Source: Solwaraspora sp. WMMD791 (GTDB lineage Bacteria; Actinomycetota; Actinomycetes; Mycobacteriales; Micromonosporaceae). Taken from it: DNA of 64,000 nt. The notes beneath the pieces are model-generated. The model saw nothing but the letters and a program-made list of their open reading frames with translations. It was not told the DNA's origin and did no database searches. Positions 45,218-53,616 of this stretch are shown in pieces (positions within the stretch are counted from its first letter, which is position 1; the number at the start of each line of letters is the position of its first letter). The translations under genes and the position numbers were made by a program. The DNA lies in the NCBI RefSeq assembly GCF_029581195.1, contig NZ_CP120737.1, positions 992,001-1,056,000 on the forward strand, read 5' to 3'.

Positions 45218-45342
45218 CACTCCCGGACCAGACCTGCCCGGTCACTCCCGGACCAGACCTGCCCGGTCACTCCCGGACCAGACCTGCCCGGTCACTCCCG
45301 GACCAGACCTGCCCGGTCACTCCCGGACCAGACCTGCCCGGT
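45218..45342. repeat. Five tandem copies of an identical 25-bp repeat
   Basis: The unit CACTCCCGGACCAGACCTGC followed by CCGGT occurs five times without change and without spacers, ending 4 bp before the stop codon of the DUF4142 gene. Each unit contains short inverted CCGG elements, so transcripts could form a row of small stems. Perfect identity implies recent amplification or active homogenisation. Confidence 0.9.
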
Positions 45343-45346
45343 CGGC

Positions 45347-46012
45347 TCAGCTCTGCGCCGGCACGGGCGTACCGGGACTGTCCGTCGGTGCCGGCAGCGT
45401 CGGCTCGACCGTCGGCTGCGGCGACGACGTACCAGGCGCCGTCGGGCTCACCGTCGGGCTCACCCCGGGGCTGGGCGACGTCGGCAGCCCCAGCTGCGCG
45501 GCCAGGTTCTGCAGCGCCGCGTACAGCTCGTTGAGCACCGGCAACGCCTCCTGCGCCAGGTTGACCACCCGCTCGTCGGAGCCCTGGGCGATCTCGGCGT
45601 TGGTCAGCTCGACAGCGGCGGCGTAGCCCACCAGCTGACTCTCCACGAACGCCGTGTCGAACTCGCTGGCGTCCAGGCCCTGCAGCCGCGAGATCAGGTC
45701 CTGCTGCTGCTGGGTGGGTGTGTCCGGCAGCGTCACGTCGACCTCACCGGCGACCCGGGTGACCTCCTCGTCGAGCTGCGTATGGTCGGTGACCATCTCG
45801 CCGCCGACATCCTTCACCCCCTGGTCGGCGCCCTGCTCGTCCTGAGCCAGCTGCCCGGCTTCGATGGCGGTCAGGTTGACCTGGTGGATCGTGCGCAGAT
45901 ACTCGCTGTCGGCTTCGGAGGGGGCCGCCGCGCCAGCGGTGGCCGGCAGCAGTGCGACGGCGGTCAGTCCCGCCAGCAGGCCTGCCCGGGTGAGCACGGA
46001 CCTCTTCATCAT
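45347..46012 (-). CDS. Secreted DUF4142 protein with Pro/Thr-rich tail
   Basis: 221 residues. Signal peptide at about 1-29 (ending ATAGAAAPSEAD). A DUF4142 ferritin-like helical domain (about 32-170: EYLRTIHQVNLTAIEAGQLAQ, VTDHTQLDEEV, LTNAEIAQGSDERV), then a ~50-residue Ser/Pro/Thr tail, likely wall-spanning or glycosylated. DUF4142 proteins are envelope proteins of unknown biochemical role. AGGAGG precedes paired ATGs. The 3' end abuts a five-copy tandem repeat. Confidence 0.87.
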   Translation of the reverse strand: MMKRSVLTRAGLLAGLTAVALLPATAGAAAPSEADSEYLRTIHQVNLTAIEAGQLAQDEQGADQGVKDVGGEMVTDHTQLDEEVTRVAGEVDVTLPDTPTQQQQDLISRLQGLDASEFDTAFVESQLVGYAAAVELTNAEIAQGSDERVVNLAQEALPVLNELYAALQNLAAQLGLPTSPSPGVSPTVSPTAPGTSSPQPTVEPTLPAPTDSPGTPVPAQS

Positions 46013-46286
46013 GTTCCTCCTCGCTGAGGGGCTCGTCGGGGCACCGAGGTACCCGGCCGCCCCGACGACACACCCGGGGGCCCGGATGACGCCCGCAGGG
46101 CCGTCCCGGATGAGCCGCGACGCCGGCGGGTTAGCCCACATGCAGGCCGGGGACACGCGGGCATGCCTCGCCCCCCGGCGGGTAGCCCGGTCGCCGACAC
46201 CAGCTCCGGCCGGCACCCCCGCCACCGGATCCCGCCACAGCGTCGTCGCACCGCCCCGACCCGTCGTCGACCGGGGAGCTCCAGAC

Positions 46287-46793
46287 ATGCAGACCTTCCT
46301 GCCGTATCCGGACTTCGCCGCCACCGCGGCCGTGCTCGACCGCCGCCGCCTCGGCAAGCAGCGGGTCGAGGCGTTGCAGGTCCTGCGTGGCCTCACGGTG
46401 CCCGGCTACGGCTGGCGGCACCATCCGGCGGTGCTGATGTGGCGTGGCCACGAGGAGGCCCTGGTGCGGTACGGGTTGACGATCTGTCACGAGTGGGCCC
46501 GCCAGGGGCACGCCGACACGGTGGCGGACACGTTGCGCCGGGAGTTGGCCGCGACCCGGGGCGTCGTCATGGTCCGCCCGCAGGCCCGGCTCGCCGCCGA
46601 CGGCGACCTGCCGGACTGGCTCGGCCGGGCCGACCTGCACCTGAGTCACCGCAGCGCGTTGCTGCACAAGGACCCGCGGCACTACCGGCCGCGCTTCGGG
46701 GACCTGCCGGCGGTGCCGTACGTGTGGCCCGGGCCGCGTGCGTCGCCGCCGCCGATCGGCCCGTCCCGTGCAGAAAATCCCGGCGCGGATTGA
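46287..46793 (+). CDS. MSMEG_6728-family protein (pyrimidine-dimer glycosylase-like fold)
   Basis: 168 residues. The N-terminus MQTFLPYPDFAATAAVLDRRRLGKQRVEALQ with WRHHPAVLMWRGHEEAL, LHLSHRSALLHKDPRHYRP and PYVWP closely fits the actinobacterial MSMEG_6728 family, which is distantly related to T4 endonuclease V/pyrimidine dimer DNA glycosylases. A DNA-repair role is suggested by fold only. GGGGAG precedes the ATG. The C-terminal ~15 residues are Pro-rich. Confidence 0.85.
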   Translation: MQTFLPYPDFAATAAVLDRRRLGKQRVEALQVLRGLTVPGYGWRHHPAVLMWRGHEEALVRYGLTICHEWARQGHADTVADTLRRELAATRGVVMVRPQARLAADGDLPDWLGRADLHLSHRSALLHKDPRHYRPRFGDLPAVPYVWPGPRASPPPIGPSRAENPGAD

Positions 46794-46881
46794 ACCATCC
46801 GGCCCGGGTGTGCGAACCACCTACTGGTGGATCAGGTTTCGGCGGTCGAGAGCAGCCGCCGTCGCACGGGAGGCAGGGCTG

Positions 46882-47697
46882 ATGGTGAGTGGTCGACGCG
46901 CGGTCGGGGCGCTACGCGCGGGTGTCGTACGGGTCGGCGCCACGCTGGTCGCCACGGCGGCCCTGGTCTGTCTGACCGGCACCGCCGCCGTGGCGGCCGA
47001 CATCGTGATGGAGCCGACCTCGGCACCCCGCGGTGCCGGGATCATGCTCTCCTTCGCGCTGCCGCAGGAACGGCCGGCGGCGTACACCACTCAGGTCCAG
47101 CTGGACCTGCCGGCGGACCTGCCGATCGCCGAGGTGTACCCGATGTCCGTCGACGACTGGGCACCACGGATCACCAACCGGACGCTCGCCGAACCGTTGC
47201 CGGCCCTACATGGCGGGATGATGACCGACGTGACCGAGAGCATCGTCTGGCAGCGGGTCACCGCGGCACCCGTCGCGACGGACCCGGTGCGCCTGTCGGT
47301 GTCGATCGGGCCGCTGCCCGACGCCGACCGGGTCGACTTCACACTCACCCAGACGTACTCCGACGGCACCGTGGTGCGTTGGGGCGGTCCGGACGGGCAA
47401 CGTCCCGGTCCGGTACTGACCTTGACCGCAGCCGACCCGGCAGCCGCCGCCGGGCACGGTGGACACTCCGGCGGCCAGCCCGCCGCCGGAGCTGACGCGG
47501 CGGCGGCACCACCGGCGGACCCGTCGGGCGGCGGCACCGGGTGGGCCCTGATGCTGGCAGGTCTGGCCGGCGGCACCCTGCTCGGCGCCGTCGGCGTCTG
47601 GTGGCGCGGTCGCCGGTCGACCACCGGCGCGGGCCCCGGCGACGACGCCGACCAGCTGGTCGGGGCCGGCGCGAGCGGCTGGCGGTTGACCGACTGA
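46882..47697 (+). CDS. YcnI-family (DUF1775) copper-handling protein
   Basis: 271 residues. Signal peptide at about 1-38, a DUF1775 beta domain (about 40-175), an Ala/Gly/His linker (GHGGHSGG), a C-terminal membrane helix (about 217-240) and a polar tail. YcnI proteins bind Cu(II) outside the membrane, usually through a His that is first in the mature chain (A|HVTV). Here that place reads AADIVMEP, so the usual ligand is missing. It is convergent with, and 27 bp from, a CopC-CopD fusion, supporting a copper role. Confidence 0.85.
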   Translation: MVSGRRAVGALRAGVVRVGATLVATAALVCLTGTAAVAADIVMEPTSAPRGAGIMLSFALPQERPAAYTTQVQLDLPADLPIAEVYPMSVDDWAPRITNRTLAEPLPALHGGMMTDVTESIVWQRVTAAPVATDPVRLSVSIGPLPDADRVDFTLTQTYSDGTVVRWGGPDGQRPGPVLTLTAADPAAAAGHGGHSGGQPAAGADAAAAPPADPSGGGTGWALMLAGLAGGTLLGAVGVWWRGRRSTTGAGPGDDADQLVGAGASGWRLTD

Positions 47698-47724
47698 CGG
47701 TTGGCTCGGACCCCGTCGACCGGC

Positions 47725-49383
47725 TCACCGTACCGGCACCGTCGTGGTCACCGTCGCCTGGTCGATGTCGGACAGCCGGATGGTGAACCGGACCTCCCAG
47801 TCACCCGGCACCGGGAAGGCCACGGACCCGGCCGCGTGATTGTCGTCGATGGGCAGCAGCGGCGTGGTGACCGGTTCGACCCCGACCGCCGGCAACGCCG
47901 TGGTCATCGACCACTCCTCGACCGGCAGCGGCGCACCCTCGGCCGTGTACACGTAGGCGTGAACGGTGTTGTACTCGCCGAGCTGCACCGGATAGATGTC
48001 GAACTGCAGCGTGTAGAGCGAGCTGGTCAACGTCTGGGCGAAGCTGTCCTGGCCGAGGGCCTGCGCTTCGACGACGGCGGTGCGGCCCGGGGTGGTCTGT
48101 ACCAGCACGGCGCTGACCCCGAGCGCGGCGACGGCGACGGCGACCTCGACGCCGACCAGTCCACGCAGCCGCCGGGATCCGGTCGGCGGCCACCGGTTGA
48201 CCAGCCGCCGCGCGTACCCGGCGGTCAGCAGCAACGCCACCATCAGGGCGACCTTCGCCAGCAGCAGCCGGCCGTAGGCGGTGTCACGTAGCGCCGCGAC
48301 GCTGGCGGTCTCCATCAACCCCTGGACCGCGCCGGCCAGGACCAACCAGCAGACCGCGACCGTGGCCCACCGTGACCAGACCGGCAGGATCCGGCCGAGC
48401 ACCCGGGGATGGGCGTGGCGCAGCAGGACGGTGCCGAGCACGGCCAGCCCACCCACCCAGATCCCGACGGCGGCGACGTGCACGGTGTCAGCGACGATGC
48501 TGACCGCCGGCACCGGCGCGGCGACGGCGTGTCCCGCCAGCGGCCAGGTGACCAGGCCGGCGGCGCCCAACGCGCCCACGGTGGCACGTCGACGGCGACC
48601 GCTCGCACCGGCCAGCACGGGCGCGATGAGCAGCGCGACGGCCGCCGTCACCGCCAGCCGGGCCAGCAACGCCAGCCCGTACCCGCTGGTCAGCACCGCC
48701 GTCAGGTCGCCGACGGTGACCTGCCACAGCGCACTCGCGGTGGCGTACGGGGCCTGGACCCACAGCCCGGCGACGGTGGCCGCCGCGACCAGCCCCAGCC
48801 CGACGCGGACCATCAGGACCGCCGGCCGCCGGCGCACCCCCGGCGGCCACAACGCGGCGAGCAGCAACGTCGGGCCGAGGACCAGCACCACACCGAGGTA
48901 GCCGACGTACTTGCTCACCGCGACCGCGACGGTGACGGCCGGCTGCTGCCCGTCGGCGTCGATCTCCGGCACGGTCGCCGACGGCGCGCCCACCGAGTAG
49001 GTGTACCCGCTGCCCACCGGGTGGCTGTCCGCGGAGATGATCCGGTAGCTGACCAGGTAGGTGCCGAGCGGGCGGTCCGGAACCCGCACGGGGATGACGA
49101 CGGTGTTGCCCTCGGCCCTCGGCGTGCCGTCGGTGATGCGTTTGCCGTCGGGGGCCAACACCTGGAGCCGGTCGGTCACCGGCCGCACCGGTTCGCTGAA
49201 GGTCAGCACGATCTGGCGCGGCGCGGTGCCCAGTACCGATCCCGGTACCGGGTCGGCCGTCACCAGGACGGCGTGCGCGGCGGCCGGACCCGCCGGTGCG
49301 GCCAGGACCAGCAACCCGCTGACCAGCAGCACTGTCAGGCTGGCGGCACCGTGACGCCACCAGCGGCCGATCCGTCCTCGCAT
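47725..49383 (-). CDS. CopC-CopD fusion copper-uptake protein
   Basis: 552 residues. After a signal sequence (about 1-36) the CopC cupredoxin-like domain starts AHAVLVTADPVPGSVL and ends SADSHPVGSGYTYSVG, giving the His ligands at the mature N-terminus and in the DSHP loop. About eight membrane helices (160-430) form CopD with SIVADTVHVAAVGIWVGGL. The C-terminal ~110 residues are an extracytoplasmic Ig-like segment. It is expected to bring copper across the membrane with YcnI. Confidence 0.9.
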   Translation of the reverse strand: MRGRIGRWWRHGAASLTVLLVSGLLVLAAPAGPAAAHAVLVTADPVPGSVLGTAPRQIVLTFSEPVRPVTDRLQVLAPDGKRITDGTPRAEGNTVVIPVRVPDRPLGTYLVSYRIISADSHPVGSGYTYSVGAPSATVPEIDADGQQPAVTVAVAVSKYVGYLGVVLVLGPTLLLAALWPPGVRRRPAVLMVRVGLGLVAAATVAGLWVQAPYATASALWQVTVGDLTAVLTSGYGLALLARLAVTAAVALLIAPVLAGASGRRRRATVGALGAAGLVTWPLAGHAVAAPVPAVSIVADTVHVAAVGIWVGGLAVLGTVLLRHAHPRVLGRILPVWSRWATVAVCWLVLAGAVQGLMETASVAALRDTAYGRLLLAKVALMVALLLTAGYARRLVNRWPPTGSRRLRGLVGVEVAVAVAALGVSAVLVQTTPGRTAVVEAQALGQDSFAQTLTSSLYTLQFDIYPVQLGEYNTVHAYVYTAEGAPLPVEEWSMTTALPAVGVEPVTTPLLPIDDNHAAGSVAFPVPGDWEVRFTIRLSDIDQATVTTTVPVR

Positions 49384-49511
49384 CGTCCCACTTCCCACCC
49401 CAGATAGTTCGTCGCGGACGGGAGAATGGTTCATCTGCCGCCCGCCGGGGTGCACAGCGGGGTCGTCCGGCACGCGGGTGCCGCGGTGGAGGTCGTGCTG
49501 GTGACGTGGTG

Positions 49512-49746
49512 TCAGGCCAGCGGCGCCACCGGCGTGCCGTCGCGGTCGTGGACGGTGATCGCCTCGACGGGGCACGACTCGGCGGCGTCGATCACCGCGT
49601 CGTCGGGGGGGAACGTCGGTGGCCGTGGCCCGGGACACGCCGTCGACCAGGGCGAACCGTTCCGGCGTGAGGCCGGCGCAGATGCCGGCGCCGACACAGC
49701 GTCGCGGGTCGACGCGCACCAGCCAGGTCGTCGCGGCGGCGCTCAT
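49512..49746 (-). pseudogene. [3Fe-4S] ferredoxin for the adjacent P450, frameshifted
   Basis: The N-terminal half (MSAAATTWLVRVDPRRCVGAGICAG) and the C-terminal half (AVIDAAESCPVEAITVHDRDG) lie in different frames joined at a run of seven Gs (49605-49611; C7 on the coding strand). Removing one base gives a normal 77-78-residue ferredoxin with CVGAGIC and CP cluster ligands. The ATG overlaps the P450 stop (ATGA). Either a real inactivating indel or a sequencing homopolymer error. Confidence 0.85.
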
Positions 49747-50885
49747 CCCCACCTCACCGGCATGCTGCGCAGCCCCCGGACGAGCAGACCGCTCTTCCAG
49801 ACCAGCTGATCCTCGGGTACGGCGAGCCGTAGCCCCGGCAGGTGCCGCAGCACGGCGTCGACGGCCACCTGCAGTTCCATCCGGGCCAGCTGGGCACCCA
49901 GACAGTGGTGGACCCCGTGACCGAAGCCGATGTGCGGATTGTGTTCCCGGGTCAGGTCGAGTTCGTCGGGGTCGGCGAAGACCGCCGGGTCGCGGTTGGC
50001 CGCCGACAGGGAGCAGATGACCGGTTCGCCGGCGCGCACGAGGGTCCCACCGACGTCGACGTCGGTGGTGGCGTAGCGGGCGAAGGCGGCGGCGACGCCG
50101 AGCGGGACGTAGCGCATCAGTTCCTCGACGGCGGCCGGCACCTGGTCGGGGTCGGCACGCAGTGCCGCGAACTGTTCCGGGTTGGTCAGCAGCAGGTAGA
50201 TGAAGTTGGGAATCTGGGTGACCGTCGTTTCGTGTCCGGCGGCCAACAGGCCGGCGGCGAGCTGGACCAGCTCGGTCTCGGTGAGCCGGTCGGCGTCGGC
50301 GTCGCGGGCCGCGACCATGGCCCCCAGCAGGTCGTCGGTGGGCCGGTGGCGGCGTTGGGCGACGAGCCCGGCGATGTAACCGTAGAGGTTGTCCAGGTAG
50401 TCCTGCACCTGTTGCGGGGTCAACGAGGTGGTCGAGACGACCGCTTCGGACCAGACGTGGAACCGGTCCCGGTCGGCGCAGGGCACGCGGAGCAGTTCAC
50501 AGATGACCCGGATCGGCAGCGCCGTGGCGAACTGCGTCACCAGATCGGCGGGTGGACCCTTGTCGACCATGTCGGTGATCAGTTCGTCGGCGAACCGGAC
50601 CGCCCGCGGGCGCAGTTGTTCGACCCGGCGAGCGGTGCACGCCTTGGCGACCAGCCGCCGCAGCCGGGTGTGTTCGGGCGGGTCCATCGACAGCACCCCG
50701 CCCTCGATGCGCCGGGGGGTGATCCGTGGTTCGTCGCGGGAGACGCTGGCGGCGCGGGAGAACCGGTGGTCGCCCAGGACGAAGCGGACGTCGGCGTAGC
50801 GGGTGGCCAGCCAGGCGGGTTCCCCGAAGGGCAGCTGCACCCGGGTGCGCGGGTGCTGCTGACGCACTCGGAGGGCATTGGTCAC
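49743..50885 (-). CDS. Cytochrome P450
   Basis: 380 residues, slightly short at the N-terminus for class I bacterial P450s (about 400). I-helix AAGLLAAGHETT, K-helix EELMR (ExxR), and heme-binding FGHGVHHCLGAQLARME with the Cys near residue 325. Soluble monooxygenase; substrate unknown. The ferredoxin gene overlaps its stop codon, so the pair was built as one electron-transfer unit, now possibly broken. The GTG start gives MTNALRVRQQHP. Confidence 0.9.
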   Translation of the reverse strand: MTNALRVRQQHPRTRVQLPFGEPAWLATRYADVRFVLGDHRFSRAASVSRDEPRITPRRIEGGVLSMDPPEHTRLRRLVAKACTARRVEQLRPRAVRFADELITDMVDKGPPADLVTQFATALPIRVICELLRVPCADRDRFHVWSEAVVSTTSLTPQQVQDYLDNLYGYIAGLVAQRRHRPTDDLLGAMVAARDADADRLTETELVQLAAGLLAAGHETTVTQIPNFIYLLLTNPEQFAALRADPDQVPAAVEELMRYVPLGVAAAFARYATTDVDVGGTLVRAGEPVICSLSAANRDPAVFADPDELDLTREHNPHIGFGHGVHHCLGAQLARMELQVAVDAVLRHLPGLRLAVPEDQLVWKSGLLVRGLRSMPVRWG

Positions 50886-51067
50886 TGACGGTGTCGTTGT
50901 GGGTGCTCGTCCGCTGACCGCCGATCGTAGTGAGACCTATCGATCATCTGTAGCCGTGGTGTCACCCGGTCGACTGAGTGACCTTCGCGTTCCTGTGTGG
51001 AGAATCCGTCTCGCGGCGTACGATCGACCCGTACGCGCACCCCCCGCTCGTGTGTCGAGGGGGATCG

Positions 51068-51709
51068 ATGGCGGTCGTGGGTCGGTGGGTCGCGGCCGTG
51101 GCGGTGCTGGCACTGCTGCCGGCGGGAACGGCGTGTGGTGGCGCGACCCGTTTCGGCGCGGCACCGGTCGGTGGACCGTCAGTGGCGGCGGACCGGGGTG
51201 AGCCGGGCCCGAGCCCGACCGACGTCCGGTTCCTGCAGGAGATGATCGTCCATCACCAGCTGTCGGTGGACATGGCGGCGATGGTCGACGTCAGGGGAAG
51301 CCGGTACGAGGTGAAGGCGCTGGCCGCCGAGCTGGGGCGCGTCCAGCGGGACCAGATCCGGCTGATGTACGGGTGGTTGCGCGAGTGGGAGTCGGCCACG
51401 ACCGCTGCGCCGCCGTCGGACCTGCTGCGGCCGATGGCCACCGCGTCGCCAGCGACGAACGGGTCGGCGTCGCCGACGGCGGGGGTGGCGACGGCGGCAC
51501 AGTTGTCGGAGTTGGCCAGGGCCGGGGGAGCGGCACTCGACCGGCTGTTCCTCGACCTGCTGATCAGTCACCACCAGCGGTCCGTGGAACTCGCGACGGC
51601 GTACCAGCAGGTCGGTGACCATCCCGAGGTACGGGGGCTGGCGCAGCAGATAGCGGCGGCGCACCAGGAACGGATCGAGGTCAGCCGGTTGCTGCTCGCC
51701 GCCAACTGA
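51068..51709 (+). CDS. DUF305 lipoprotein
   Basis: 213 residues. A lipoprotein signal with lipobox LPAGTAC (Cys near 22). The DUF305 domain has two His-rich motifs, EMIVHHQLSVDMAAMV and LLISHHQRSVELATAY, typical of this four-helix ferritin-like family, which is often linked with metal (copper) handling in actinobacteria. The nearest metal genes (CopCD, YcnI) are 2-4 kb left. The start ATG follows an AGGGGG site. Confidence 0.87.
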   Translation: MAVVGRWVAAVAVLALLPAGTACGGATRFGAAPVGGPSVAADRGEPGPSPTDVRFLQEMIVHHQLSVDMAAMVDVRGSRYEVKALAAELGRVQRDQIRLMYGWLREWESATTAAPPSDLLRPMATASPATNGSASPTAGVATAAQLSELARAGGAALDRLFLDLLISHHQRSVELATAYQQVGDHPEVRGLAQQIAAAHQERIEVSRLLLAAN

Positions 51710-51734
51710 CAGCCGGTGCGACGACAACCTATCG

Positions 51735-51791
51735 TCCTAGGACGCCATACAGGGTGTGAGAACCCGAACGGCGGGTCCCTCCCACCCGTAC
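51735..51791 (+). other. Copy B of a repeated 25-bp motif plus CACCCGTAC
   Basis: TCCTAGGACGCCATACAGGG then TGTGA (51735-51759), followed by CACCCGTAC (51783-51791). It matches copy A at 31544 in 20 of 25 positions and in the downstream 9-mer. It lies between two convergent genes, where no promoter for a protein gene is needed, so a small RNA or other element is possible. Confidence 0.45.
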
Positions 51792-51812
51792 AACATCAAC
51801 GAAAAGTAGGTC

Positions 51813-52340
51813 TCAGCTCTCGTCGTCAGGATGAGCGTGCGAGAAGATCACCGGCGTGACCGGACGAACGGCGGCAGCCGACGCGTCGACCCGGAGCGGG
51901 GCCGTCGTCGTCGTCGGCACATGCTCACCGGTCAGGACCAACAACTGGTACGCGCGTTCCGCAGGCAGTCGCCCAGTGACGATCGCGACCCGCAACGGTA
52001 CGGGTGGTCCGCCCGCGACGACGTCGACCGGCAGGTCGAGCACCCGGGGGTCGACCTGCCGGTCGGCGAGGTGCCCCGCTGCGGCGGGCGGCAGGTCCCG
52101 CCACGGCCGTACGGTGTGCTCGGTGAAGCCGTGACCGGCCCACTGCTCGGCCTCCGCGCTGACCCGGTCGGCGACGTGCTGGGGCACGACGTCGCGCCCA
52201 CCGAGGTCGTCGCTGAGCAAGGCCCGGGCCAGCGGACTGAGGTCGGCGACCGGGCACCAGCGGGTCCGGCTGCCCCGACGGGCGGCCGTCGTCGCGCCAC
52301 CCGGGGTGTCTGGGTCGAGGTCAGGCGGCATGACGACCAT
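51813..52340 (-). CDS. Hypothetical protein
   Basis: About 175 residues, not recognised. Segments include LSPLARALLSDDLGGRDVVPQHVADRVSAEAEQW and a C-terminal HAHPDDES tail; there is no signal peptide or membrane helix. Starts at 52340 and 52331 (ATG) are both possible. Convergent with the DUF305 gene and divergent from the next short gene. Codon usage is normal for the region. Confidence 0.55.
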   Translation of the reverse strand: MVVMPPDLDPDTPGGATTAARRGSRTRWCPVADLSPLARALLSDDLGGRDVVPQHVADRVSAEAEQWAGHGFTEHTVRPWRDLPPAAAGHLADRQVDPRVLDLPVDVVAGGPPVPLRVAIVTGRLPAERAYQLLVLTGEHVPTTTTAPLRVDASAAAVRPVTPVIFSHAHPDDES

Positions 52341-52462
52341 CCAAGCATGATCGATTGCGGTTCCGTGGCAAGGGGGCGCAGGTGGTCGGGGTCCGCCTCG
52401 CCGCCGGGTGCCCTGCGGACCGCCGTCGGTTTGCCGGCTGATCCGGCGGGTAGCCCCGCAGC

Positions 52463-52864
52463 GTGTCTGACGACGATCGACAGCGGCTGGCGCCGCCGGC
52501 GGGGGTCGGCACACCGACGGGGGAGCGCTGGGAGTACGGCTACCTGTACTTCGTCCACACGGTCGCACCGGCGCAAGGGTCGCAGCCGCCGGCCGCCGGT
52601 CCGACGGTGACGGTGGTGGTCGACGGCGCGGGGCACCGGTGCGCGGTGCTGGCGGGACGTCGGCTGGAGGTGCTCAACGAGTTGGGCGGTGCGGGCTGGG
52701 TGGTCAGCGACGGCTTGTGGAATCCCGAGCAGGTACGGTGGCTGGCCGAGCTGGTGGGGGCGGTGGAGGGGGTCGACCGGATGGTCGGGTACTGGCAGTC
52801 GTTCATGCGTCGTCGGGTGGGTGAGGACCCGGACGGCGGCGGTGAGTCGCCGGGGGCTCGGTGA
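52463..52864 (+). CDS. Hypothetical protein
   Basis: 133 residues from a GTG (MSDDDRQRLAPP). The central part (ERWEYGYLYFVHTV, TVTVVVDGAGHRCAVLAGRRLEVLNELGGAGW, QVRWLAELVGAVEGVDRMVGYWQSFMRR) suggests a compact alpha/beta domain, but no family is recognised. It precedes the phosphatidyltransferase by 116 bp containing TATAGT at 52874, a possible -10 for the downstream operon. Confidence 0.55.
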   Translation: MSDDDRQRLAPPAGVGTPTGERWEYGYLYFVHTVAPAQGSQPPAAGPTVTVVVDGAGHRCAVLAGRRLEVLNELGGAGWVVSDGLWNPEQVRWLAELVGAVEGVDRMVGYWQSFMRRRVGEDPDGGGESPGAR

Positions 52865-52980
52865 GGGGCGCGTTATAGTGGCGCTCGCCAGGTGACAGCA
52901 CCCGATGGGGGCCACCGGCTCGCTCGCCGCCGCTGTGTGTCCGCTCCGGGGGGACGGCCGGTCGGGGCGGGGGAGAGGAA

Positions 52981-53616
52981 GTGCCGGTGTCGCGTCCGTC
53001 CGCGCAGCCCGCGTCGACGCGGGCCGATGTGGCGTCGCGCGTGGTGACTGTTCCCAACTTCATCAGTTTTGTCCGTTTGCTTGGTGTTCCACTGTTCCTG
53101 TACCTGTTCCTGGTGCAGCAGGCGGATGTCGCGGCCGTCGTGGTGCTCGCGGTCGGCGGTACCACCGACTGGGTCGACGGGTTCGTCGCGCGCCGGATGC
53201 GGCAGGTGTCCCGCCTGGGCGAGCTGCTCGACCCGCTCGCTGACCGGCTGTACATTCTGGCCACGTTGGTGGCGTTCACCGCCCGCGAGGTGATGCCCTG
53301 GCAGTTCACCGTGGCGCTGCTGGGCCGTGAGGTGCTGTTGGCGGGGAGCCTCGTGGTGCTGCGCCGGTTCGGCTACGGGCCCCCGCAGGTGCACTACGTC
53401 GGCAAGACCGCGACCTTCGTGTTGTTGGCGGCCTTCCCGATCCTGTTGCTGTCGGCGGTGCTCGGCGCCACCACCATGGCGACGGTCGCGGCGGCCGTCG
53501 GCTGGGGGCTGGCCTGGTGGGGTCTGGTGCTGTACTGGCTGGCCGGCCTGCTGTACGTGTGGCAGACCGCCGCGTTGGTGCGGTCGATCCGGGTGACGGG
53601 GACGGAGCGGGCATGA
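52981..53616 (+). CDS. CDP-alcohol phosphatidyltransferase (PgsA-like)
   Basis: 211 residues with four to six membrane helices. The CDP-OH-P motif is complete in DWVDGFVARRMRQVSRLGE followed by LLDPLADRL, with all spaced Asp/Gly/Ala/Arg residues. It transfers a phosphatidyl group from CDP-diacylglycerol to an alcohol acceptor (phosphatidylglycerol phosphate or cardiolipin synthesis); the acceptor cannot be decided. It is first in the conserved actinobacterial block and overlaps the next gene by 4 bp (ATGA). A later start nearer PNFISFVR is possible. Confidence 0.88.
   Translation: MPVSRPSAQPASTRADVASRVVTVPNFISFVRLLGVPLFLYLFLVQQADVAAVVVLAVGGTTDWVDGFVARRMRQVSRLGELLDPLADRLYILATLVAFTAREVMPWQFTVALLGREVLLAGSLVVLRRFGYGPPQVHYVGKTATFVLLAAFPILLLSAVLGATTMATVAAAVGWGLAWWGLVLYWLAGLLYVWQTAALVRSIRVTGTERA

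Noticed and set aside
45218-45342. Possible CRISPR array
   Set aside because: The 25-bp units directly abut each other with no spacers, and no cas genes are present.
52441-52864. Relation of the short gene at 52463 to known enzyme families
   Set aside because: No motif could be tied to a named family, so no function was assigned.
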